64,000 bases of DNA from Trichoplax adhaerens (Eukaryota; Placozoa; Uniplacotomia; Trichoplacea; Trichoplacidae), in NCBI RefSeq assembly GCF_000150275.1, contig NW_002060973.1, positions 33,364 through 97,363 of the forward strand, given 5' to 3'. The position numbers and the translations under genes are program-made. Below are positions 1 through 19,730 of the stretch, piece after piece. The notes beneath the pieces were generated by a model that was not told the origin of the DNA, ran no database searches, and worked only from the letters and a program-made list of their open reading frames with translations. The first letter of the stretch is position 1; each line of letters begins with the position of its first letter.

Positions 1-69
1 TGCGGGAAATCCGAATAACATGCAACATCATATGCAAATCAGGCGCAACGTGCTTAATGTTCTGCACCG

Positions 70-345
70 GTACAGTAAGTACAGTACATACTGTAAGTAC
101 GATATAAATACTGTACTGTACTGTATGGACTGTACAGTACAGTACTTTACAGTGTTTATTGTACTGTACTGTACAGTACAATGTACAATGTACAGTACAG
201 TACTGTATGCCGCATACTGTACTGTACGTTGTCTATGCTATACTGTACAGTACGGTACTGTTACTGTACAGTACTGTAGGATCACGACTGCTTTGCACAA
301 TCATTGCACAGAAATACAGTATAATATATAGTACTGTATGGCATG
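70..345. repeat. TACTG/CAGTA pentanucleotide array A, upstream of TPI
   Basis: The sequence is dense in the pentamer TACTG and its reverse complement CAGTA, joined head to head at TGTACA and GTAC centres. Orientation flips every few units, so the array is full of short palindromes such as TACTGTACAGTA. Reading frames through it encode only Tyr/Cys/Thr/Val low complexity and are not genes. It ends about 145 bp before the TPI start codon. Confidence 0.9.
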
Positions 346-491
346 GTTGTGGCATGTACTAAACGTATCTCTATCACCCGTAGAAACAAACCTCACCAGC
401 TTGACTAGGTGACAGTTTGCAGTTTGTACTTACTGGAAGCTGATTTGAACTTCATTTACTATTCAGCACGATAGCATAGAAGTGTAGTAAA

Positions 492-2490
<1,999 letters not shown>

Positions 2491-3631
2491 TTAATGATTT
2501 CGACTTGATTTGGCCATTGCCCTAACTATTTTAGCAAGGGTTGCTTCATATGTTTAATGTTATTATTTAGTACATGCTGTTCCCTTGTCTGTTATTGATT
2601 GCTAGCATTCCATTATATTGAAATAAAATTGAAAACAACCTTATTGTTACATAATGTTGGTATTCATGAAAGTATCAACTATTAAGACAGACTTAATTGT
2701 ACAGTAATGCATTTATAGCTCATCGCAAGCTATTATAATAACCCTCAGAATGTTAACGCATAGGAAATTTCTGCCATTTTAGGCTCAAAATGAAACTTAA
2801 CTGCTAACTGTCTTCGGTTCTGTCCGTAGTGATGCATTAACCAGGTTGAACATACTGCAGTATGGCTCCATTTAAAACTGAATTTCAGATAACGAATAGC
2901 TTAGTACCGATATTAGCTAAAGCACACGGAATTATAGCGGAAATGGCTATAATGATAAAATATATAATTGATCCTCAGACGGCTAGAGAATTTACAATTT
3001 ATTAATCTTCTAAATTACAGTAATTAAAATGAATTGAGATACGCACTTTCGAGTAGTGTCAAAGAATCTTAAGTATTTAATACGTTCATCGATAGGTGTA
3101 GCATTAGTAGCAACAGCATTCATTCCGAAACACGACCACTGTTACAGTAGAATGTCAAGTAAAAAGTCTTAAGTGTTAATAATTGCTCGTAAATTAGTCG
3201 TTTTGACTTAGTGAATAGGTTGGGCATTGAAATTCACAACTTAAATGACAAAGTCGCTATTATCGGAGTACCCGAGAACTAATGCACAAATGTAACTTTA
3301 ATGAATAGCAATTCTACAAAAACAATAATTATTATCTTAAAATAAGGATGACGTACTAGCCAATTTGAAGTATCAATTATGATTAATATATAAACCTCTC
3401 TTATGTTGATTTTATTACATGTCTAAGGTAATTAATTGACAATTTGGATAACTGATACTAAAGAATACGAGTACTTAAACTATTCATTTATGACTGTTTC
3501 ACAAAGTTACTTGTACTGTGCAAGACTTTCAAAGGATATTAACTTGTCAGGTTCTTAAGATTTATATAGCGTTAGCAAATCCTAGACTAATAAAATTTGT
3601 TGGAATTCATAACTATTTCACGGTAATATAG
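2491..3631. other. TPI/epsin convergent 3' flanks
   Basis: The stretch holds the 3' UTRs of TPI (plus strand; AATAAA at 2622-2627) and epsin (minus strand). I find no extended frame, repeat or RNA gene in it. Confidence 0.6.
2622..2627 (+). terminator. TPI polyadenylation signal AATAAA
   Basis: A canonical AATAAA hexamer lies 132 bp after the TPI stop codon, in a T- and A-rich context. No gene on the same strand intervenes. Confidence 0.6.
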
Positions 3632-5587
3632 TTAAAATGGATTTGTAAAGTTTTGTGCTGGGAATGGTTGCATAGGCTGGTCATAAGGTGTACTACCAAC
3701 AGGAGCAATACCTGAAGCCATAGGTGACATTCCAGTGGCTGCAGTATTACGCAACTGATTCATAGATGGCCGCTGTTGCGGCTGACAGAAAGGATTTTGG
3801 GGTCGTTGATTGCTTGAATTTTGAAAAGGGTTGGTCGACATTCCATCAGCAACAGGAGCATTTACGACCAATGTTTCTAAATTGACTAAAGACGAGTTTT
3901 CGCCTAAGAAACTCTTAGCGTCTTTTAATTTTGATGATGAATTCGATGTATCTCCATGAGCAACCTGATTGATATTCATCGGTGTCAATATGGAAGCGTT
4001 ATTGGTATTATCAGCACCTTCTGATGCGTTTGGATTAGTTAATCGTAATGATGCAAAATCATCTAATTCATCCTTGTGAGCAGATGGTTTCGATTGCCAA
4101 GGGTCACTTTGAGAGGGAGCCGACGTTTCATTTTGAGTGGCCCATGGATCATTGGCTGCTGCTACTGGTTGATTATTATTTAAAGAAGGAGCAGCTGCAG
4201 CTTTAACAGACTGAATAGGAGGTTCTGTATTCGAACTCCATTGGTCAGCATAAAGTTGTGGGTTAGCCGTCGTTTGCTGTTGAAAAGGATCCACAGACTG
4301 ACTTACTGAGGCTTGGGTTGGAACATTACCGACAGGTATGTTATTAGACGACCAAGGATCACTTGTCGTGGCTGCTGTCTGATTTAATGGTTGCGCCGGC
4401 TGTGCAGACCAAAGATCAGCATTGGACACTGAAGTCTGAACCGGATTTGCAGGTTGCGTAGACCATGGATCCTTATTGGTAACCAATGCTTGTGAACTTG
4501 CAGGAGGCGCTGACCAAGGATCATTGGTGGTAACTTGGGCAGAAGTTTGCGGTTGCGTTATGTTGCCAGTGGATTGAATTGAACTAGCTGCTGATCCCCA
4601 AGGATCTACCAAAGCATTGGATTGCATATTTACAGAAGGAGGCTGACTTTGCACTGCAGGAAACGAATTTGCTCCTGAGGACCAAGGATCACCGCCCACA
4701 GTACCTCTATTTGAAATCGTTTGATTTTGCTGATTAACAAGAATACTTTCATTGATGGCTTTCTTGAGCTGTTGATCTTCGTGTAGTTGCCGTTTCTCGT
4801 GATCTTGAGCAGCTTGTCTACTCATTGCAAGGGCTAAATTTAATTGCATTTCCTCTTCAGCAGCTGTTGATGGCGCATCAGATATCACAGAATCAACCGT
4901 CGTTATGCCAACACTACTCGGTACAGCATTGGTGGTATTAGCGCTAACAACGGTTGGGACTGCGACTGGGGCTGGAGCTGGGGCTGGAGCCTGGGCAGGA
5001 AGTGGAGGCGGATAAGCAACACTAACTGGTACACCAACAACGGTGGTTGTTGGATGGAATGTAATCTGTTGTGAAGTAGGGTTCGAAGGCGGTGTCTGCA
5101 TTACTGGCTTTCCAGTTTGGCCACTAGCCCTGATAAATCTTTCTTTAGCTTTGAGAGCCTTTTCTCGTTCTTCTTTCAATCGTTCGTCGTCCTTTAATAG
5201 AGCAACCAAATGCTTGGCTTTTTCTCGAACATTTAGTCCCTGATCCTTGTTGTCTTTATCAATAAATTGAAAATCCTTCAGCGTCTGGATAGCAAAGATA
5301 TTCTCGCGACAATTTTGCGTTACTCTGTCCGATCCAGTCTTGATGATGTATTCCAACAAAGTCAGTGCTTTATAAACGTGTCTCCAGTTCTTACCATGAT
5401 CATTTAAACGTTTCCAAACAATATCCATAATTTCTTGAAAAGCAGACATGTTGTAAGTTGCGTCGGCAATTTCGGTCATGATGGTGGAACTTGGGCCCCA
5501 TGGATCATTCGAGGTAGCTTCTCGTACCTTCCTTTGGACATCAGTATAATTATAAACTACATTCTTAAAGGAACGCGTGATCGGCAT
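3632..5587 (-). CDS. Epsin (ENTH-domain endocytic adaptor), intronless frame, 651 aa
   Basis: Clathrin-mediated endocytosis adaptor that binds PtdIns(4,5)P2 membranes, ubiquitinated cargo, AP-2/clathrin and EH-domain proteins. The ENTH domain spans about residues 5-150 and contains REATSNDPWGPSS, the family hallmark. Two ubiquitin-interacting motifs follow near 245-290 (EEEMQLNLALAMSRQ and HEDQQLKKAINES). A long disordered Gln/Asn/Pro/Ser region carries seven more DPW AP-2-binding tripeptides plus one degenerate DLW. There are three C-terminal NPF motifs, the last being the final residues of the protein. The open frame extends two codons upstream only through a TTG; the ATG at 5587 gives MPITRSFKNVV, aligning with the epsin N-terminus. 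Animal epsin 1/2/3 versus epsinR: the DPW/NPF/UIM set points to the epsin 1-3 group. The absence of introns over nearly 2 kb is odd beside its intron-rich neighbours. Confidence 0.95.
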   Translation of the reverse strand: MPITRSFKNVVYNYTDVQRKVREATSNDPWGPSSTIMTEIADATYNMSAFQEIMDIVWKRLNDHGKNWRHVYKALTLLEYIIKTGSDRVTQNCRENIFAIQTLKDFQFIDKDNKDQGLNVREKAKHLVALLKDDERLKEEREKALKAKERFIRASGQTGKPVMQTPPSNPTSQQITFHPTTTVVGVPVSVAYPPPLPAQAPAPAPAPVAVPTVVSANTTNAVPSSVGITTVDSVISDAPSTAAEEEMQLNLALAMSRQAAQDHEKRQLHEDQQLKKAINESILVNQQNQTISNRGTVGGDPWSSGANSFPAVQSQPPSVNMQSNALVDPWGSAASSIQSTGNITQPQTSAQVTTNDPWSAPPASSQALVTNKDPWSTQPANPVQTSVSNADLWSAQPAQPLNQTAATTSDPWSSNNIPVGNVPTQASVSQSVDPFQQQTTANPQLYADQWSSNTEPPIQSVKAAAAPSLNNNQPVAAANDPWATQNETSAPSQSDPWQSKPSAHKDELDDFASLRLTNPNASEGADNTNNASILTPMNINQVAHGDTSNSSSKLKDAKSFLGENSSLVNLETLVVNAPVADGMSTNPFQNSSNQRPQNPFCQPQQRPSMNQLRNTAATGMSPMASGIAPVGSTPYDQPMQPFPAQNFTNPF

Positions 5588-5688
5588 TCTCAATAGTCAA
5601 ATAAACTAGTTTTATAAACTTGTAACTAGATTAAAATATAGTAAATGCAGTTAAGACATTCACTTTTCAACGCAGCGCGACGACAAGT

Positions 5689-6360
5689 ACCGTACAGTAC
5701 GCCAACAGCAATAAATGCCTGTAAAATAAAATGGCTTTTAGACTGGAAGACTTACAGTACAGTACAGTACAGTATTTTACGAGTAGTGTGTACAGTCCTA
5801 GAACTACCCATTCAAGTTTTGTACTGTACAGTACTGTACAGTACAAGGACTTCTGGAAAGAAAATGAATTTCTCTTCAAATCTTGTACAGTACAGTACAG
5901 TACAGTACAGCACATTACAGTACATACTGTACAGTACAGTACAGTACTGCATGCGTTCGGATTGTGTTGCACCAAAAACAACTTCAGACTTCATTTACAG
6001 TACACATTTACTTCATTTACTGTTGTACTGTACTGTACAGTACAGTGTACCCTGTACAGTGTACAGTACGGTATGTCCAAATTTACTGTACTGTACAGTG
6101 CAATTTACAGCACAGTTTAGAATTAATAGTACTGTACACTGTACACTCAGTACAACATTATTTGATATCGTTATTACGTTGTCGAGAGAGTTCAATGGTT
6201 CGATTGTACTGTAGATTGTACTGTACTGTACACTGTCATGACTGACTGTACCTTGGACTACGCACAGTAGTAGAAATCACTACTATTTACAGTACTGTAT
6301 ATTAACGTGTAATTCGACCGAAGTGCTATTGTACTGTACTGTACAGTGTACAGTACAGTA
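5689..6360. repeat. TACTG/CAGTA array B, upstream of epsin
   Basis: Blocks of (TACAG)n and (TACTG)n alternate with short unique spacers (about 5700-5745, 5800-5818, 5845-5880 and 5960-5995). Pure pentamer runs occur at 5755-5775 and 5883-5912. The edge lies about 100 bp from the epsin ATG. Overlapping frames on both strands here are Tyr/Cys/Thr/Val repeats with no protein similarity and should not be annotated as genes. Confidence 0.9.
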
Positions 6361-6439
6361 GTAAGAAGTTCTTACTTAATTCTCATTGGCTGACGTACTT
6401 GCATAGAAACTTCTTGTCAAAAAATTTGACCTCTTTATA

Positions 6440-6544
6440 ATGGCTCCAACATTAAGGTATTTGAAAAGGGAGGCAATTTTGAAGTGGGATAAACGGAGGT
6501 TCGTAATAAGAAAGGTTAAATATAACTCGAGGATTTCACAATAA
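6440..6544 (+). CDS. Small basic ORF between arrays B and C, hypothetical
   Basis: A 34-codon ATG-to-TAA frame starts MAPTLRYLKREAILKW and is rich in Lys/Arg, with a possible GT donor inside it after the AAACGGAG at about 6498. It begins about 80 bp after array B, the same spacing seen between arrays and starts of real genes nearby, which is the only reason to list it. I do not recognise it, and a chance frame of this length is common. It may be exon 1 of a small gene or nothing. Confidence 0.15.
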   Translation: MAPTLRYLKREAILKWDKRRFVIRKVKYNSRISQ

Positions 6545-6787
6545 ATCGCCACCACTTCTTGGGTATCTTAGTCAGTATTTTATTAGTTCTCCAACATGGC
6601 ATTTATATTCGTTTAAAATTACACAATAGTCAAACAGGTTAAAACTGGTCATTCAATCGGAAAATTACAACCCATACAAAATCTTGCAAACACTAGTCTA
6701 TCTCTTTAAATTACTTAGTTAATACTGTACAAAGAAGAGATCAACTAAACTCAATTCTACAGTAGCATTTACAACCAGACGAAATTG

Positions 6788-6908
6788 CTGTACTGTACTG
6801 TACTGTACTGTACAGGGTTAGGGTTAGGGTACAGTACAGTGTACTGTACTGTACAGTACAGTACAGTACGTACTGTACAGTGCATATTGTATAGTACTGT
6901 ACAGTACG
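6788..6908. repeat. TACTG/CAGTA array C with embedded telomeric repeat, upstream of ABCC1
   Basis: Four or more TACTG units are followed by GGGTTAGGGTTAGGGT at 6815-6830 and then by units in the opposite CAGTA orientation. It ends 82 bp before the ABCC transporter ATG. The telomere-type insert sits exactly where the pentamer changes strand. Confidence 0.9.
6815..6830 (+). repeat. Interstitial telomeric repeat GGGTTAGGGTTAGGGT
   Basis: More than two and a half units of the animal telomere repeat TTAGGG, embedded in array C at the point where TACTG units switch to CAGTA units. Confidence 0.9.
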
Positions 6909-6989
6909 CTAACCTCGCTTTTATGTCTTCTCCCTTTCATCAGTGATTTAAACACTCACAGTAGACGGGAATGACGTAGCCTTTTAGAA

Positions 6990-15274
<8,285 letters not shown>

Positions 15275-16518
15275 CACTTACATTTGAGTTGTAATCTGTA
15301 CGTTGTTATACGGTAGAAAGTATCATTTAAGTATAATGAATCGTAGCATCTTTTTAATTAGTATCATAACAACTAAAGACTAATTTCCGTTTTACCTTTC
15401 ATCGTGTATTAGTATCAACTACGTAATTTTTCTATGTCGTAAGTTACGATTATTTAATTCATATCTGATGAAGTGATTCTTAGTTGTAAGATCACTTCTC
15501 AAAAACGTGGGTTTATGTGAAGAATTGTTGTATTCATCATTAATGTTGACTTTTATCCTAATTTTATAAGATGTTAAAGAGATACATTTAACAAACTGTT
15601 TAAAATTTATTTTGCACTTTAAGTGGTTCTTAAGATGCATGTAGTACTCGTAGACGATATGTTCGAACTTTCTTGGTCTTCATTTTAAAGATAGGGCTTG
15701 CCTAAATTTTAAATCACAATACGCGTATGTAGGTCAATTAGAATATCATCGCTTATCTACGACACTTTTGCTAAAATTTTAATCTGCAACTTGTGACTTA
15801 GGTCGCAACATGGCTAATTAGGGAAATATAAGATGCTAATAATCGTAATTGCTATTTCTCTAGTAACAAATTTCGATTTAATCGCATATGGGAAAATGAA
15901 AGATAATATATTTTTTTCCTTTTAGCTAAAATATAGCAGGAGGTCTCATTTAATAAAGGCTATAATTGTAAGCTTATATATGTACTCACAGTGGATGGCA
16001 GTAGATAATATAATAAAAACAATTTAAATGTCAATCTTTTGAAAGTCGCGTTACTTTTCTGTAAAATGAGCCCAGGCACATTCGTAGTCATGCTAGTTGA
16101 TTAAGACTAGGTTAATGTCATTTTCGTTTTGCATATTATAAAGCCAAAGTTAAGGTTATTCGCAAACGATGTATGTAGCTGCTGGAATAACACAGTCGTT
16201 AGCGCACTTAGTTTTCGCCTTTGCAATCACCATTGTGATCAAAATTTATTATCACGTTTCTTTAACCGCAGTTGTACTGTATCACAAATAATCATATTCT
16301 ACAAAAATATTAGTCTATAACAATTTAAGTACAATCGTTTTGCAACTGCAATGGAAGAAAACCAATAAATAATTTGACTCTATAAGCTGATATGCCTTGC
16401 AAATGTAGTGAAAAGGTAATCCTATACTGTTCATAACTTCTTTACAATCTACGAATTTATGCTTTATGAATTTGCAACTTTCAGCTTGTAGATGAAATCT
16501 CTTTATAATTCATTGCAT
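15275..16518. other. ABCC1/GNPTG convergent intergenic region
   Basis: AT-rich 3' flanks of the two convergent genes. The short frames at 15419-15640 (minus) and 16129-16320 (plus) have no recognisable motif and look like chance. I see nothing else. Confidence 0.5.
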
Positions 16519-19259
16519 CTATGTTTTATCGTTATCAAGTGAACTTAGATGCATTGTTTTGTTGTAAAGACAATCAGAGTCGTTTTTACACATCTTCAAC
16601 CATTCCTTATCTGCCAAAACGTAAACAACTTTGCGAAGTTTCTCAATTTCCGTGCAACAACTAAGACCATCCTTTAACAAATATTATATTACATATATTA
16701 GAAAAATTGCTCAAATCGCTGAAACGTATTCAACTGAAACCAGTAACAGGATTAACAGCCTAAGGCTATTACAGCGTAATATTAAGTATACCGATCGATA
16801 AATTTTATAAAATTGAAAATTGGCGATTTAAGAACATATGCGTAACTGCGTTAAGAAACGATTTAAAGTCTTTTAAATGATCTAAATTCAGCCACGTATA
16901 CAGTTACGGTATAAATGAGAATCGCTAGGCACTGCTGAATAGAGTGAACGACAAAAAACGCTTCGATGAGGTCAAGCTGCAGAATAAATGACACATATGA
17001 GAGAGAAAAATTGAAGCTAGAGTATACCTGTTTTTCTTCATTATTCGCCAATACATCTTTTCTTTTGTCATCTTCAGGTATCGAGTTTACTAGTTTCTCA
17101 CTATCTTCATTCGGCTCTTTATCAATAGACGGTAAATTATCTAAATTTTTGAAAGAAGATGCAGAGATTAAATATCAATGTCAACAAAAATTGGGAAGCA
17201 GCTTGTGAAATAATATAATTATCACTACAAATTTACCGACTTCTACCTGAAACTGATCGAAGTACGGTTGATTCCACATCTAAAATAAATCCGGCTTCAA
17301 CAAATATATCATTTCTCCACTTTTCCCTCCCCTGACAGCATAAGGGTGAATTTATCAACGTACGCTCGTATGAGCTATGCAAATCCTAGACATGACATGT
17401 TACCTTTTCTGTCACCTCTGCACTCAGTACTTGAACATCTAATCGGTCCAGCCTACTTTGCAAAGAATGACTGAGGTACGGATAGACTAACATCGCGTCA
17501 TTGTAGCAAATTAAAGGAGTTTCAAAGATAACAGCATAGCAACAGGTTTCAGGCTCATTAACCGAAACAAGTTTATTTATTTCGCCACATTTTATGTATA
17601 CCTTCATCATTATAGAACGTATCAATGAATGCAAAGAGTTTGTTGACATCTAACTGGAAACAACGTTGATATAAATAACTAGTATGTATTTACTACCTTT
17701 GAAAATCGATGATGCTCTCCACAGTCGTCGCCTTCATCCATAATCATTGAAACGAATGTATCATTGACGATTTCCCATTGCTTCCATACTCTTTAACATG
17801 ATGATAGTCTTGATAAATAACGCAATTATTATTTGACTAAAAATACTGGAATTGATTGACTACGGTTCAAGTACCCTAAAATTCCCTGATATCCGTTCCA
17901 AACTGTGATTTCGTGCTGCGTAATATTATTGAATGGACAGAATTTATATTTGTATCTAAAAAATTAAAAGTTAAGATATACTCAATTACTGAAGATCATG
18001 TATCATCATTACATAATTGCTTTGGCTAATTTTAGCAGGCTGTTCGTGAATAGTTACCGTAATGGATATTTTATGACGTTAAGCTACTAGTAAGTAAATA
18101 GATTTTCACCTTGTTTCTTCCAATTCAAAACAATCATTGCTTAATTCTAACAGAGGTGTGGGACCTGCAATTCATATCATTAGATCATGCAGCTTGTAAT
18201 CTTGCAATGACAGATTTTATAATCAACAGGTACTTCTACTACACCTGAAGGCTTGCAAGGCTTAACTCTGGATTTTAGCTGAAAGAAAAAGCAAATGGTT
18301 ATTAAATAACAATTGTTCTCATTTTACGGCTAGAGTCAATTTTCACTCTTTGGATGATTTTACAGTCTGCACGAACTACAATTCCGTTCAGTAGAATCTA
18401 TGCAGAAGGTGGTGTAAATAAATCGTCTATGGTACAAGTGCTAACTTTGAGCTTATCCAATACGTCTATATTAAGAAACAAGCACCACTGCTATTCCCGT
18501 TTTACCTAAACCTAAATCGAGTTAAAAGGAACTCACACATACATCATTGCTACTTCTCCTTAATATTACGAAGATGGAGGTCAAGGTGTTTTATTATTAA
18601 TAAAGCACAATCCATAAGAAAGAGTCCCATATAGGATAGCGCGACAGGTATGGATATAGATAAGAATGATAAAAGATATGATGTAAGGTACTTAATTAAA
18701 GTACTGTATGCTATTAAGAGAGATAGAGTGAATCAATTAATTATAATTATAGGTCAAATATCGATACGGTGCCACCATATGATCAAATCAAGCAGTATAT
18801 TTTTACAGTTTACTTACTGAAGATTGCTGAGTTGAGAAAAGTATGACCGTACAGGTTCCTCAACTATTTTAATCTTGCTGCTACTATCACTTGCAATACC
18901 TATTCAGTTTACAAATAGGTCATTAAGAAGCCTTCATTCTACAATTCCAGTTTTAAAATTTTAATTACCAATACATTCAAGGCGAGTTTTAATTGTATTG
19001 AATGAGGCATAAATCAAATATCAATTGTACTAGCTGTGCATTAAAGTAGGATCACTACAATCGATGCATCGCCATTGCGTGCTGCTACCTTCAAACTGAG
19101 CACAACATATAAATAACTTTTGGTCATCCAATATGATCGGAAAGATAGTGCTGACTACAAGAAATGATTGCTGATTAATTTACCATGATTTCCAACTAGA
19201 AATAATATTGCGAACAAGGTATAACGACAGCAAGCAGCACTACTGGCAGGAAACTTCAT
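16519..19259 (-). CDS. GNPTG: N-acetylglucosamine-1-phosphotransferase gamma subunit, 10 exons, 319 aa
   Basis: Golgi luminal subunit that helps the alpha/beta enzyme add GlcNAc-1-phosphate to mannose on lysosomal hydrolases, starting the mannose-6-phosphate tag. Exons in transcription order: 19259-19184, 18899-18818, 18267-18245, 18164-18110, 17955-17875, 17790-17697, 17601-17404, 17331-17247, 17140-17028, 16671-16519; phases close to 320 codons with TAG (human protein 305 aa). The N-terminus is a signal peptide ([12 protein letters not shown] then a hydrophobic core). The MRH lectin domain is spread over exons 4-7, with the segments [30 protein letters not shown] and [17 protein letters not shown] carrying paired cysteines. 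An IVEEP motif sits near residue 36. A second ATG at 19262 adds one Met. The 23-nt exon 3 is a micro-exon inferred from phase. Assignment rests on collinear similarity to vertebrate GNPTG recalled from knowledge. Confidence 0.9.
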
Positions 19260-19262
19260 CAT

Positions 19263-19730
19263 CGACTTTAGTCAAAAGGATGCAGGGCCAGCTGCTGCCA
19301 AGCCGTTTCTTGTACTGTACTGTACAGTTCTTTATATTTTATGGAGTAGATGTACTGTACTGTACTATTTTAGATTAGTGACTGGTACTGTACTGTACTG
19401 CACAGTACAGTACATATTATAGCATTATACTGTACTGTACACTGTATACTGTTCGAGCATAAAGTACTGTACTGTACGCAGTTTCGCTTAGCTTTGCATA
19501 TCATTCTTGATGGAGGATAGGAATTCATAGGATGGAAGCGAGCTAAACATAGACTAAAATATGGGCTAGTAGTCCATAATTAAAATCGATTACAAATCTA
19601 TTCTTGCCAGTAGTAGTTCAAGAACATTATAGCTTTTGCTAAATAAACGCCTGAGACACAACAATTACAGGAGTGATTACTACTCTTAACCAATTGTTTA
19701 TTGTATTGATCATTTCTTCTGGTGGTGGAA
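19263..19730. promoter_or_regulatory. Bidirectional promoter region of GNPTG and ERCC1
   Basis: The two divergent start codons are 471 bp apart and no other gene fits between them, so both promoters must lie here. I see no clear TATA box placed for either gene. The dominant feature is array D. Regulatory role is inferred from position only. Confidence 0.55.
19310..19480. repeat. TACTG/CAGTA array D between GNPTG and ERCC1
   Basis: Several short TACTG and CAGTA blocks are interrupted by unique sequence. It starts about 50 bp from the GNPTG ATG and ends 251 bp from the ERCC1 ATG, so it sits in the shared divergent promoter. Confidence 0.88.

Noticed and set aside
20-362. Open frames of 60-100 codons through array A
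   Set aside because: They translate the pentamer repeat (Tyr, Cys, Thr, Val, Gln) in several frames at once; no start context, splice signal or family similarity.
5645-6245. Overlapping frames of up to 189 codons on both strands in array B
   Set aside because: Same repeat-encoded low complexity as in array A; the frames stay open only because the repeat lacks stops.
6815-6830. Chromosome end at the telomeric repeat
   Set aside because: Only two and a half units, with unique coding DNA on both sides; it is interstitial.
16129-16320. 63-codon plus-strand frame in the ABCC1/GNPTG gap
   Set aside because: No motif, no splice partner, and a length expected by chance.
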